Positions 47,454 to 56,404 of a stretch of 64,000 nt of DNA are shown piece after piece. The position numbers and the translations under genes were made by a program. The stretch comes from FEN-1297 sp963834015 (lineage in GTDB: Bacteria; Bacteroidota; Ignavibacteria; Ignavibacteriales; Ignavibacteriaceae), in contig CAWIAG010000001.1 of the NCBI GenBank assembly GCA_963834015.1, positions 90,888-154,887 of the forward strand, read 5' to 3'. Position 1 is the first letter of the stretch; every line of letters starts with the position of its first letter. Under the pieces are notes generated by a model that worked only from the letters and a program-made list of their open reading frames with translations, made no database searches and had not been told where the DNA came from.

Positions 47454-50400
47454 ATGGATAGGAAAAAAGTAACAATAGATGGAAATGAAGCTGCAGCTTA
47501 TGTAGCTTATCTTACAAACGAAGTAATAGCAATTTATCCTATAACCCCCTCATCGAATATGGGCGAATGGTGCGATGCTTGGGCTGCTGTAGGCAAGAAA
47601 AATATTTGGGATGAAATTCCCTCCGTAAGTGAGCTGCAAAGTGAAGGCGGGGCTTCTGGAAGTGTTCATGGTTCTTTACAAAATGGCGCTTTAACAACTA
47701 CGTTTACAGCTTCACAGGGTTTACTCCTAATGATTCCAAATATGTTTAAAATAGCTGGCGAGTTAACATCGACTGTTTTTCATGTATCTGCTCGGGCAAT
47801 TGCGGCGCAAGCCTTATCAATATTTGGTGATCATAGCGACGTTATGTCAACTCGCTCTACTGGATTTGCGATGCTCTGTTCAAACTCCGTTCAAGAGGTA
47901 ATGGATTTCGCACTTATCTCTCAGGCATCTACACTTCAGGCAAGAATACCTTTCTTACATTTCTTCGATGGTTTTAGAACATCACATGAAGTTATGAAAA
48001 TTGAGCAGTTAACTATTGATGATGTTAAATCAATGATAGATGAAAATCTGGTTATTGCACATCGTAAAAGAGCATTATCACCGGATCATCCGTTTATTCG
48101 CGGTACTGCTCAAAATCCTGATGTTTATTTCCAGGGTAGAGAAACTGTTAATAAGTTTTATATTGATTGTCCTGAAATTGTTCAAAATCAAATGGACAAA
48201 TTTGCTAAAATAACAGGCAGACAATATCATCTTTTTGATTATTATGGTGCGCCTGATGCTGAGAGAATAATTGTAATGATGGGCTCCGGGGCTGAAGCCG
48301 CAGAAGAAACTGTGGATTATTTAACACTTAAAAAAGAAAAAGTCGGTGTTGTAAAAGTCAGGCTGTATAGGCCATTCTCTATTGAGCATTTTATAGATGC
48401 ACTTCCAAAGACTACTAAATCAATAGCAATCTTAGACAGGACAAAAGAACCGGGCGCTTCTGGTGAACCTTTATACATGGATATAGTAAATGCAATTTCA
48501 GAAAGATATGTTTCCGGAACATTACCTTTTAGCTATCCTAAAATTATCGGCGGCCGTTACGGTTTATCATCCAAAGAATTTACTCCGGCAATGGTTAAAA
48601 CAGTTTTTGATGAACTGAAAAAAGACAAGCCTAAAAATCATTTTACAGTTGGCATAATTGAAGATGTAACTAACTCAAGCCTTGAATTCGATCATTCGTT
48701 TTCTGTTGAAGCCGAAGAAACATTCAAAGGGAAATTTTATGGATTAGGCTCTGACGGAACTGTAGGTGCTAATAAAAATTCAATTAAAATTATTGGTGAA
48801 GGAACCGATTATTTTTCGCAAGGTTATTTTGTATATGATTCGAAAAAATCTGGTTCAACTACCACATCTCATCTTAGATTCGGTCCTAAAGAAATAAAAT
48901 CCTCCTACTTAATAGATAAAGCAAACTTCATTGCCTGCCATCAACAGGTCTTTCTTGAAAAAATGGACATGCTTAAAGATGGTATTGAAGGAGCAACATT
49001 CTTACTAAATACAACGGTTCCTAAAGAAGAGGTTTGGGATTCTCTCCCGGAAAAAATCCAAAAGGATTTAATTGAAAAGAAAATGAAATTTTATGTTATT
49101 GACGGATATAAAGTCGCCAATGATGCAGGTATGGGCTCAAGAACCAATACCATAATGCAGACCTGTTTCTTTGCAATTTCAAAAATCTTCCCTAAAGAAC
49201 AGGCTATTGAATTGATTAAAAAATCAATTAAAAAAACTTACGGTGCAAAAGGCGATAAAATAGTCCAGATGAACTTTAACGCAGTTGATCAGTCCCTGGC
49301 TAATCTCTTCGAAGTTAAAATTCCTGAAAAAGTTACAAGTAAATTGAAGTTCCTTCCGGCGGTTTCTGGTAATGCACCCGAATTTGTTCTTGATGTTACC
49401 GCTAAAATTATTGCTGGTGATGGAGATTTAATTCCGGTAAGTAAAATGCCGATTGATGGTACATACCCTAGTGCAACAGCACAGTGGGAAAAAAGAAATA
49501 TTGCGTTGGAAGTTCCTGTGTTTGATCCTGAAGTTTGTATACAGTGCAATAAATGCGTTGTAGTTTGCCCGCATGCTTCTATCCGCGCAAAAATATATGA
49601 CGAAAAACTTCTTGCAAATGCACCCGCTTCTTTCAAACACACTAAATTTAAAGGCAAAGATTACGGCGATAATTTAGCTTATACTATCCAGGTTGCAGTT
49701 GAAGATTGTACCGGCTGTGGTATTTGTATTGATGTTTGCCCTGCAAAGAATAAGAAAGAAACCAAATTAAAAGCTATTAATATGGCAACTCAGATTCCGT
49801 TAAGAGAACAGGAAAGAGCAAATTGGGACTTCTTCCTTAGCATTCCTGAAGTTGACAGAAGAAAAGTTGCTACAAGTGCAATAAAAGACTCGCAATTCCT
49901 CCAGCCTTTGTTTGAATTTTCCGGCGCTTGCTCGGGTTGTGGTGAGACTCCTTATGTTAAATTAGTTAGTCAGTTATTTGGTGACAGGATGTTGGTTGCT
50001 AACGCTACCGGTTGTTCTTCAATATACGGAGCTAATTTACCAACTACACCTTGGTCAATTAATACAGAAGGTCGCGGGCCGGCCTGGTCAAATTCTTTAT
50101 TCGAAGATAATGCTGAATTCGGTCTTGGTTACAGGCTTGCAATTGATAAGCATAATGAGCAGGCAAAGAATCTTATTAAAAAACTTTCTGCAGAACTTGG
50201 CGAACAATTAGTTGAAAGTTTATTAAATACAGATCAAAAAGATGAAGTTGGGATTTATGATCAACGCGAAAAAGTAAGTCTGCTAAAATCAAAAATCACT
50301 GAGTTATTAAATGCCGGTGCAAATGGAAATACAAATAATTTAAACCATCTTTTAAGCTTGGCTGATTATCTTGTTAAGAAATCGGTTTGGATTATGGGCG

Positions 50401-51038
50401 GCGATGGCTGGGCATATGACATTGGATATGGCGGTTTAGATCACGTATTAGCTTCCGGAAAAAATGTTAACGTGCTTGTACTTGATACTGAAGTTTATTC
50501 AAATACCGGTGGGCAGATGTCAAAATCTACTCCTAAAGGTGCAGTAGCAAAATTTGCTGCAGGTGGAAAGACAATGCGCAAAAAAGATCTTGGGCTTATG
50601 GCAATGTCTTATGGAAATGTTTATGTTGCTAAAGTTGCAATGGGTTCCAGTGATGCTCAGACTGTACGTGCTTTAATTGAAGCCGAAGCTTATGATGGGC
50701 CTTCATTAATTATTGCTTATGCTCATTGTATCGCACACGGAATTGATATGGAAAAAGGCTTACATAATCAGAAAGCTGCGGTAGATTCCGGTCACTGGCC
50801 GTTATTCCGTTACAATCCTGATCTTACAAAAGAAGGCAAAAATCCATTTAAATTGGAATCAAAAGGATTGAAGATTCCATTAAAAGACTATGCATATATG
50901 GAAACACGTTACAAAATGTTAGTCAAATCTCATCCGGAAGAAGCTGAAAAATTGATGGAAGAAGCTCAACTGGATGTAAATGAAAAATGGAAGCAGTATG
51001 AGCAATTAGCTGCTGGAAAAGATAATAAAACTAATTAA
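47454..51038 (+). CDS. nifJ: Pyruvate:ferredoxin (flavodoxin) oxidoreductase
   Basis: Reversibly splits pyruvate to acetyl-CoA, CO2 and reduced ferredoxin; central to anaerobic metabolism and oxygen-sensitive. A single 1194-residue chain with all domains fused: the pyruvate-binding part (AYVAYLTNEVIAIYPITPSS), the CoA region, a 2x[4Fe-4S] ferredoxin domain (Cys695/698/701/705 and Cys752/755/758/762), and the TPP domain with Cys826/829 of the proximal cluster (GACSGCGETPYV) and GDGWAYDIGYGGLDHVLASG. Length matches the family. A DHOD-like gene follows after 118 bp, a pairing often seen with nifJ. Confidence 0.97.
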   Translation: MDRKKVTIDGNEAAAYVAYLTNEVIAIYPITPSSNMGEWCDAWAAVGKKNIWDEIPSVSELQSEGGASGSVHGSLQNGALTTTFTASQGLLLMIPNMFKIAGELTSTVFHVSARAIAAQALSIFGDHSDVMSTRSTGFAMLCSNSVQEVMDFALISQASTLQARIPFLHFFDGFRTSHEVMKIEQLTIDDVKSMIDENLVIAHRKRALSPDHPFIRGTAQNPDVYFQGRETVNKFYIDCPEIVQNQMDKFAKITGRQYHLFDYYGAPDAERIIVMMGSGAEAAEETVDYLTLKKEKVGVVKVRLYRPFSIEHFIDALPKTTKSIAILDRTKEPGASGEPLYMDIVNAISERYVSGTLPFSYPKIIGGRYGLSSKEFTPAMVKTVFDELKKDKPKNHFTVGIIEDVTNSSLEFDHSFSVEAEETFKGKFYGLGSDGTVGANKNSIKIIGEGTDYFSQGYFVYDSKKSGSTTTSHLRFGPKEIKSSYLIDKANFIACHQQVFLEKMDMLKDGIEGATFLLNTTVPKEEVWDSLPEKIQKDLIEKKMKFYVIDGYKVANDAGMGSRTNTIMQTCFFAISKIFPKEQAIELIKKSIKKTYGAKGDKIVQMNFNAVDQSLANLFEVKIPEKVTSKLKFLPAVSGNAPEFVLDVTAKIIAGDGDLIPVSKMPIDGTYPSATAQWEKRNIALEVPVFDPEVCIQCNKCVVVCPHASIRAKIYDEKLLANAPASFKHTKFKGKDYGDNLAYTIQVAVEDCTGCGICIDVCPAKNKKETKLKAINMATQIPLREQERANWDFFLSIPEVDRRKVATSAIKDSQFLQPLFEFSGACSGCGETPYVKLVSQLFGDRMLVANATGCSSIYGANLPTTPWSINTEGRGPAWSNSLFEDNAEFGLGYRLAIDKHNEQAKNLIKKLSAELGEQLVESLLNTDQKDEVGIYDQREKVSLLKSKITELLNAGANGNTNNLNHLLSLADYLVKKSVWIMGGDGWAYDIGYGGLDHVLASGKNVNVLVLDTEVYSNTGGQMSKSTPKGAVAKFAAGGKTMRKKDLGLMAMSYGNVYVAKVAMGSSDAQTVRALIEAEAYDGPSLIIAYAHCIAHGIDMEKGLHNQKAAVDSGHWPLFRYNPDLTKEGKNPFKLESKGLKIPLKDYAYMETRYKMLVKSHPEEAEKLMEEAQLDVNEKWKQYEQLAAGKDNKTN

Positions 51039-51156
51039 ATTATTTAATAAGCTAATTTTGGCCCTAATCTTATTCCGCTGGTATATTTTAAATACATATT
51101 TTTTAAAAATATTATTAGCAGAAAAAGTTAGGGTCCGATTTAAATGAGGTATTACG

Positions 51157-52146
51157 ATGGATATAAGCACTGAATATTTAGGATTAAAACTCTCAAGCCC
51201 GATTGTTCCTTCTGCCGGGCCTCTTTCGCAGGAAATAAAAAATATAAAATTGATGGAAGATTCAGGCGCCGGCGCTGTGGTTATTTACTCAATATTTGAA
51301 GAACAAATTGAACAGGAAGAACTGGAATTTTATCGCCACACTACAGACAATAATGAAAGTAATGCCGAGGCTCAATCTTACTTCCCGGCATTAAATTTCT
51401 TTAAAACCGGGCCGGATGAATATCTTGAACATATTCATAAAGTTAAAAGCGCAGTTTCAATTCCTGTTATTGCAAGCCTGAATGGAAAATCTCTTGGCGG
51501 ATGGATTGAATATGCAAAAAAAATTGAACAAGCCGGTGCGGATGCTTTGGAATTAAATATTTACAGGCTTGCTACCGATGTTAGTAAATCCGGTTCTGAA
51601 ATTGAACAATCATACATTGATATTGTTAAGGAAGTTAAAAAATCAATTAAAATACCGGTTGCGGTAAAAATCGGACCATTCTTCAGTTCGATAGCATGGA
51701 TGGCGAGCCAGCTTGACAAAGCAGGTGCTGACGGATTGGTTTTATTCAACAGATTTTATCAGCCGGATATAGATCTTGAAAGTCTGGAAGTTGTTCCTAA
51801 TGTTTTATTAAGTACGCCAAATGCAATGAGGCTTCCCCTTAGATGGATAGCAATAATATATAATAGAATTAAAGCAGACATTGCGGCAACAAGTGGAATC
51901 TCGTCTGAAAAAGATGTTATAAAGATGATTATGGCGGGCGCTAAAGTTACACAAATGCTTTCATGCCTGCTTAAATTCGGCATCGGTAGAATTGCGGATG
52001 TAAATAAGGAATTAAAGAACTGGATGGAATTAAACGAATATGAATCTCTTGATCAGATGAGAGGAAGCATGAGCTATAAAAATATTGCAGATCCTTCTCA
52101 ATTTGAAAGAGCGAATTATATGAAGGAATTGGTTTCTTACAGATAG
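51157..52146 (+). CDS. Dihydroorotate dehydrogenase-like flavoprotein
   Basis: 329 residues with the FMN-binding TIM barrel of class 1 DHOD/PreA (ISTEYLGLKLSSPIVPSAGP, IPVIASLNGKSLGGWIEYAK, AATSGISSEKDVIKMIMAGA). The usual NxSCPN strand is here ALELNIYRLATD, and no Ser or Cys catalytic base is seen at the lid, so true dihydroorotate oxidation is unlikely. Family members of this kind often sit beside nifJ, suggesting a redox partner role; that is inference. A strong terminator follows. Confidence 0.87.
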   Translation: MDISTEYLGLKLSSPIVPSAGPLSQEIKNIKLMEDSGAGAVVIYSIFEEQIEQEELEFYRHTTDNNESNAEAQSYFPALNFFKTGPDEYLEHIHKVKSAVSIPVIASLNGKSLGGWIEYAKKIEQAGADALELNIYRLATDVSKSGSEIEQSYIDIVKEVKKSIKIPVAVKIGPFFSSIAWMASQLDKAGADGLVLFNRFYQPDIDLESLEVVPNVLLSTPNAMRLPLRWIAIIYNRIKADIAATSGISSEKDVIKMIMAGAKVTQMLSCLLKFGIGRIADVNKELKNWMELNEYESLDQMRGSMSYKNIADPSQFERANYMKELVSYR

Positions 52147-52173
52147 ATTTGAAATATTTATAAGTTTAAAAAG

Positions 52174-52206
52174 AGGCTGAGTTTTAATTAACCAGCCTTT
52201 TTTTTT
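52174..52206 (+). terminator. Intrinsic terminator after the nifJ-DHOD pair
   Basis: AGGCTG / CAGCCT stem with a 13-nt loop followed by nine T (52198-52206), 28 bp past the DHOD-like stop. Confidence 0.85.
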
Positions 52207-52263
52207 ATGAAAATTTCATCTGGTCTTTAAAAGTATTGTTGGAGAATCCCGGTGCGGGAGAAT

Positions 52264-52293
52264 TGATGTACTGATAAGCAATTATGTACATCA
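52264..52293. other. Inverted repeat upstream of the DtxR-type gene
   Basis: TGATGTAC (52264-52271) and GTACATCA (52286-52293) are exact reverse complements around a 14-nt spacer, about 120 bp before the regulator start. Operator or chance; no other copy seen. Confidence 0.35.
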
Positions 52294-52359
52294 TGGAAAA
52301 TTTGCATTTTAGTAATTTCAGTGGAAATATTTTAAAGACCCGCTTGTATTTAAGCTCAC

Positions 52360-52388
52360 TTGACATTATATTTAAGCTAGCTTAATTT
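52360..52388 (+). promoter_or_regulatory. Promoter with palindromic operator of the DtxR/MntR gene
   Basis: TTGACA (52360-52365), 17 nt, TAATTT (52383-52388). The spacer contains most of the perfect 14-bp palindrome TTAAGCTAGCTTAA (52372-52385). A half-site TTAAGCT also occurs at 52350-52356 before the -35 box. A dimeric metal-dependent repressor bound here would block polymerase, so autorepression is likely. Confidence 0.65.
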
Positions 52389-52410
52389 AATTATAAAAAC
52401 ATCCTTAAAT

Positions 52411-53067
52411 ATGCAAAACATTTCAGAAGAAGATTATTTAAGTATAATATTTAAAAATCCGGACCGGGAAGGGAAAATAAAGCCGAGTGTGATTGCAAGG
52501 AAACTTTCCATATCCAATGCCGCTGTTACGGATATGCTTAAGAAACTTTCGGGGGAAGGTTATATAATATATGAACCTTATAAAGAAATAGAATTAACGC
52601 CTGAAGGTAAAAATTATGCGCAGAATATAGTACGGCGCCACAGGATATGGGAAGTTTTTTTAGTTAAGATTGTCGGAATGCCCTGGGATAAAGTTCATGA
52701 AGAAGCCAACAGGCTGGAGCATTCGTCTTCGGATGATTTAATAAACAGGCTGGAAGCGATGCTTCATTTTCCGGAGTACGACCCGCACGGGGATCCGATA
52801 CCATCGAAGGACGGCAAAATGCCTAAGGCAAAACAAACAAGGCCGCTTGCCGAACTTGATGCGGGTGAATCGGGGGAAGTGGCGCGGGTAAATGATTATG
52901 ATGAAAATTTTTTATGTTATATCTCAGAGCTGGGTATAGGGCTTAATGAAAGGATAATCATTAAGAAAAAAATAGACTTTGATAAATCTATGGAAGTGCT
53001 GATAAAAGGGAAATCCCATAATATCAGCAATGAACTTGCACAGAATGTTTTTGTGGAAGTGAAATAA
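52411..53067 (+). CDS. DtxR/MntR family metal-dependent repressor
   Basis: 218 residues: winged helix (AVTDMLKKLSGEGYIIYEPY), dimerisation and metal domain, and a C-terminal FeoA/SH3-like domain (ELDAGESGEVARVNDYDENF). Likely metal ligands are Asp8 (EEDYLSIIF), the His in RRHRIWEVFL, and the Glu/His of VHEEANRLEHSSSDDL. This set resembles manganese or iron sensors; which metal is not decidable. Its presumed targets, a porin and an Nramp transporter, lie 2 kb downstream beyond repeat array 1. Confidence 0.93.
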   Translation: MQNISEEDYLSIIFKNPDREGKIKPSVIARKLSISNAAVTDMLKKLSGEGYIIYEPYKEIELTPEGKNYAQNIVRRHRIWEVFLVKIVGMPWDKVHEEANRLEHSSSDDLINRLEAMLHFPEYDPHGDPIPSKDGKMPKAKQTRPLAELDAGESGEVARVNDYDENFLCYISELGIGLNERIIIKKKIDFDKSMEVLIKGKSHNISNELAQNVFVEVK

Positions 53068-53300
53068 AGTTGAGCTCAATTTCATCCCGGATGCGGGCAA
53101 GGCTATGGGAATTAATTAAGGTAGTGTGGTAAAATGTTTTGTTACGAGTTGGATTTACACGAATTAGGACGAATTTTCGCGAATAAAAATCGGAGACCGG
53201 AAAAGATTTCGGGGTGTTATTGTGAAACCCTCCCGATAAGAAATCGGGACAGGCTCTGTTGACACTTGGGGCTACAAATATTTCGTCCCTCCGGGACTTA
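53068..53300 (+). repeat. Composite leader region of repeat array 1
   Basis: Non-coding. It carries ACACGAATT / ACGAATT / GCGAAT words (53157-53185), an imperfect hairpin CCCGATaagaaATCGGG (53232-53248), and a 33-bp leader (53258-53290, from GTTGACAC to TTTCGTCCCT) that recurs before array 2 with only two differences. The first hairpin of the array follows with a G-C pair, GTCCC-TCC-GGGAC. Confidence 0.8.
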
Positions 53301-54990
53301 GGACGCACAGATTGATAATCCGTGCTACGGAAATCAATCCCTGCGGGATTTTAGGACGCACAGATTGATAATCTGTGATACGAGATTCAATCCCTGCGGG
53401 ATTTTAGGACGCACAGATTGATAATCTGTGATACGAGATTCAATCCCTGCGGGATTTTGGGACGCACAGATTTGATAATCTGTGCTACGGAATTCAATCC
53501 CTGCGGGATTTTGGGACGCACAGATTGATAATCTGTGATACGAGATTCAATCCCTGCGGGATTTTAGGACGCACAGATTGATAATCTGTGCTACGGAAAT
53601 CAATCCCTGCGGGATTTTGGGACGCACAGATTTATAATCCGTGCTACGGAAATCAATCCCTGCGGGATTTTGGGATGCACAGATTGATAAACCGTGCTAC
53701 GGAATTCAATCCCTGCGGGATTTTGGGACGCACAGATTTGATAATCCGTGCTACGGAAATCAATCCCTGCGGGATTTTAGGACGCACAGATTGATAAACC
53801 GTGCTACGGAAATCAATCCCTGCTGGAATTTGGGACGCACAGATTTGATAATCCGTGCTACGTAATTCAATCCCTTCGGGAATTTGGGACGCACAGATTT
53901 GATAATCTGTGCTACGTAATTCAATCCCTGCGGGATTTTGGGATGCACATATTTGAAAATCCGTGCTGCGGAAATCAATCCCTTCGGGATTTTAGGGCGC
54001 ACAGATTGATAATCCGTGCTGCGGAAATCAATCCCTGCGGGATTTTAGGACGCACAGATTGATAATCTGTGATACGAGATTCAATCCCTGCGGGATTTTA
54101 GGACGCATAGATTTGATAATCCGTGCTACGGAAATCAATCCCTTCGGGATTTTGGGACGTACAGATTGATACTCCGTGTTACGGAAATCAATCCCTGCGG
54201 GATTTTGGGACGCACAGATTTGATAAACCGTGATACGAGATTCAATCCCTGCGGGATTTTAGGACGCACAGATTGATAATCTGTGATACGAGATTCAATC
54301 CCTTCGGGAATTTGGGACGCACAGATTGATAATCTGTGCTACGGAAATCAATCCCTGCGGGATTTTAGGACGTACAGATTTGAAAATCCGTGCTGCGGAA
54401 ATCAATCCCTGCGGGATTTTAGGACGCACAGATTGATAATCCGTGCTACGGAATTCAATCCCTGCGGGATTTTGGGACGCACAGATTTGATAATCTGTGC
54501 TACGGAAATCAATCCCTGTGGGAATTTGGGACGCACAGATTTGATAATCCGTGCTACGTAATTCAATCCCTTCGGGATTTTAGGACGCACAGATTGATAA
54601 TCCGTGCTACGGAATTCAATCCCTGCGGGATTTTGGGATGCACAGATTGATAATCCGTGCTACGGAATTCGATCCCTACGGGATTTTAGGACGCACAGAT
54701 TGATAATCCGTGCTACGTAATTCAATCCCTTCGGGATTTTGGGACGCAGAGATTGATAAACCGTGCTGCGGAAATCAATCCCTGCGGGATTTTGGGACGC
54801 ACAGATTTGATAATCCGTGCTACGGAATTCAATCCCTGCGGGATTTTAGGACGCACAGATTGATACTCCGTGCTGCGGAAATCAATCCCTTCGGGATTTT
54901 GGGATGCACAGATTGATAATTTGTACTACGGAATTCAATCCCTGCGGGATTTTAGGACGCACAGATTGATAATCCGTGCTACGGAATTTT
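53301..54990 (+). repeat. Tandem ~53-bp double-hairpin repeat, array 1 (about 32 units)
   Basis: Each unit begins GGACGCACAGATT and is 52-54 bp. It holds hairpin 1, CACAGATT-(T)GAT-AATCYGTG, then CTACGGAATTCAATCC or variants, and hairpin 2, AATCCC-TGC-GGGATT. Units differ by scattered substitutions and a one-base T indel in loop 1. I counted 32 cores by eye; the last unit is truncated (ends ACGGAATTTT). Open frames through the array give only repeating artefact peptides because the unit is not a constant multiple of three. It lies between the DtxR-type gene and the porin gene. Confidence 0.95.
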
Positions 54991-55013
54991 ATCCGTTCTT
55001 TGCAAATGAAGTG

Positions 55014-55040
55014 TGAGGTTCACCTGCGAGGTGAAACTCA
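55014..55040. promoter_or_regulatory. Palindromic hairpin upstream of the porin gene
   Basis: TGAG-G-TTCACCT, loop GCG, AGGTGAA-A-CTCA: 11 paired positions with one mismatch, 33 bp before the porin ATG. It could be a leader hairpin or operator. TGTGAGGTTCACCT matches one arm of the hairpin at 21340-21353 (minus strand) at 13 of 14 bases, so a dispersed repeat is also possible. Confidence 0.5.
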
Positions 55041-55072
55041 GGAAATATTAATTATGATGGAAAAAAATTTTT

Positions 55073-56392
55073 ATGATTAAAGCGTTACAAAAGATATTTT
55101 TAGTTGTTTATATATTTTGTTTTTCTATGTATGCACAGGAAACTCCGGATACCAGTTCAAATAAAGAATGGTCGATGCATTTTCAGGAGACAACTATTAC
55201 GCAATATCATCCCGCATTTAATGCCCAGTATTCAGGGGCTAACAGCCTGAATAATAATGAAGAAACGGCAACATCGCTAACGTCTACTCTTTTCCTTGGA
55301 AGAAAGTTGTGGGAAAACAGCGAGGCATATTTTAACGTAGAAATTGCCGGAGGCCAGGGATTCAGCGGAACAACGGGAATAGCAGGTTTTCCTAACGGTG
55401 AAGTTTACAGAGTTGGCGACCCGGCGCCGGGATTTAATTTAGCTCGTTTATTTATAAAGCAAATTATTCCGTTGTCGTCGCAATCTACACCTGTTGCAGA
55501 TGGAGAGAACCAGGTAGAAACAAAAAAACCGGATTCTTATATTGCAATTTCGATAGGCAGATTCAGTATGATAGATTTTTTTGATAACAATAAATTTTCA
55601 AATGACCCGCGCTCGCAGTTTATAAACTGGTCATTAATGGATAACGGTGCATGGGATTACCCGGCTGACACCAAGGGATACACATCAGGGCTTGTCGGCG
55701 AATATATAATACCGGAATGGGCGTTCAGAATTTCGACTGCAATGGTTGCCAAGTCTGCGAACAGTATGGACATGGAGTATAATTTTAAGAATGATCATTC
55801 GGAGACTTTTGAAGCAGAGCATGATTATTCAATTACAGGACAGCCGGGAGCAGCGCGTGTATTAGCTTACATAACCCATGCAGATATGGGAAATTATGTA
55901 CAGGCAACCCGGTTACCGGCGGGAGATGTAAATATAATCGATACTCGTGCGCAGGGAAGAACAAAATACGGCTTCGAGCTGAATGGCGAACAAAACCTGG
56001 CAGATAATATCGGTATGTTTATAAGATTTGGGTGGAACAACGGCAAAAACGAATCATGGATGTATACAGAGATAGATCAGTCCACAAGCGCAGGAATATC
56101 CTTTAGCGGGAACTTATGGTCGCGCAAGGATGATAATGCGGGAGCAGCATTTGTAATAAATCAAATTTCCAAAGATCACCAGGCTTATCTTGAAGCGGGC
56201 GGATATGGATTCCTTATAGGAGACGGGAATTTGAATTATGCACCTGAATCAATAATTGAGGCTTATTACTCGCTTAAAGTATTTGAGTTTTTTCATCTAA
56301 GCCCGGATTATCAATTTATTCTTAACCCGGCATACAACAAAGACCGCGGTCCGGTGAACGTATTTTCGATCCGGGCCCATGTTGAAATATAA
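55073..56392 (+). CDS. OprB-like carbohydrate-porin family outer-membrane protein
   Basis: 439 residues. Signal peptide about 1-20 (IFLVVYIFCFSMYAQ, cut after the Ala). The mature part begins WSMHFQETTITQYHPAFNAQ and carries TSTLFLGRKLWENSEAYFNV, GIAGFPNGEVYRVGDPAPGF and a C-terminal barrel ending VFSIRAHVEI. This is the pattern of OprB-family porins. In Bacteroidota such porins occur next to mntH, and Bradyrhizobium has a manganese channel (MnoP) co-regulated with mntH, so I infer a metal-uptake role here rather than sugar. The mntH gene follows after 12 bp. Confidence 0.85.
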   Translation: MIKALQKIFLVVYIFCFSMYAQETPDTSSNKEWSMHFQETTITQYHPAFNAQYSGANSLNNNEETATSLTSTLFLGRKLWENSEAYFNVEIAGGQGFSGTTGIAGFPNGEVYRVGDPAPGFNLARLFIKQIIPLSSQSTPVADGENQVETKKPDSYIAISIGRFSMIDFFDNNKFSNDPRSQFINWSLMDNGAWDYPADTKGYTSGLVGEYIIPEWAFRISTAMVAKSANSMDMEYNFKNDHSETFEAEHDYSITGQPGAARVLAYITHADMGNYVQATRLPAGDVNIIDTRAQGRTKYGFELNGEQNLADNIGMFIRFGWNNGKNESWMYTEIDQSTSAGISFSGNLWSRKDDNAGAAFVINQISKDHQAYLEAGGYGFLIGDGNLNYAPESIIEAYYSLKVFEFFHLSPDYQFILNPAYNKDRGPVNVFSIRAHVEI

Positions 56393-56404
56393 AAAAAGCA
56401 AACA

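Noticed and set aside
55073..56392. Sugar porin function for the OprB-like protein
   Set aside because: Family name suggests it, but the tight linkage to mntH and the metal regulator makes a metal role more likely; left open.
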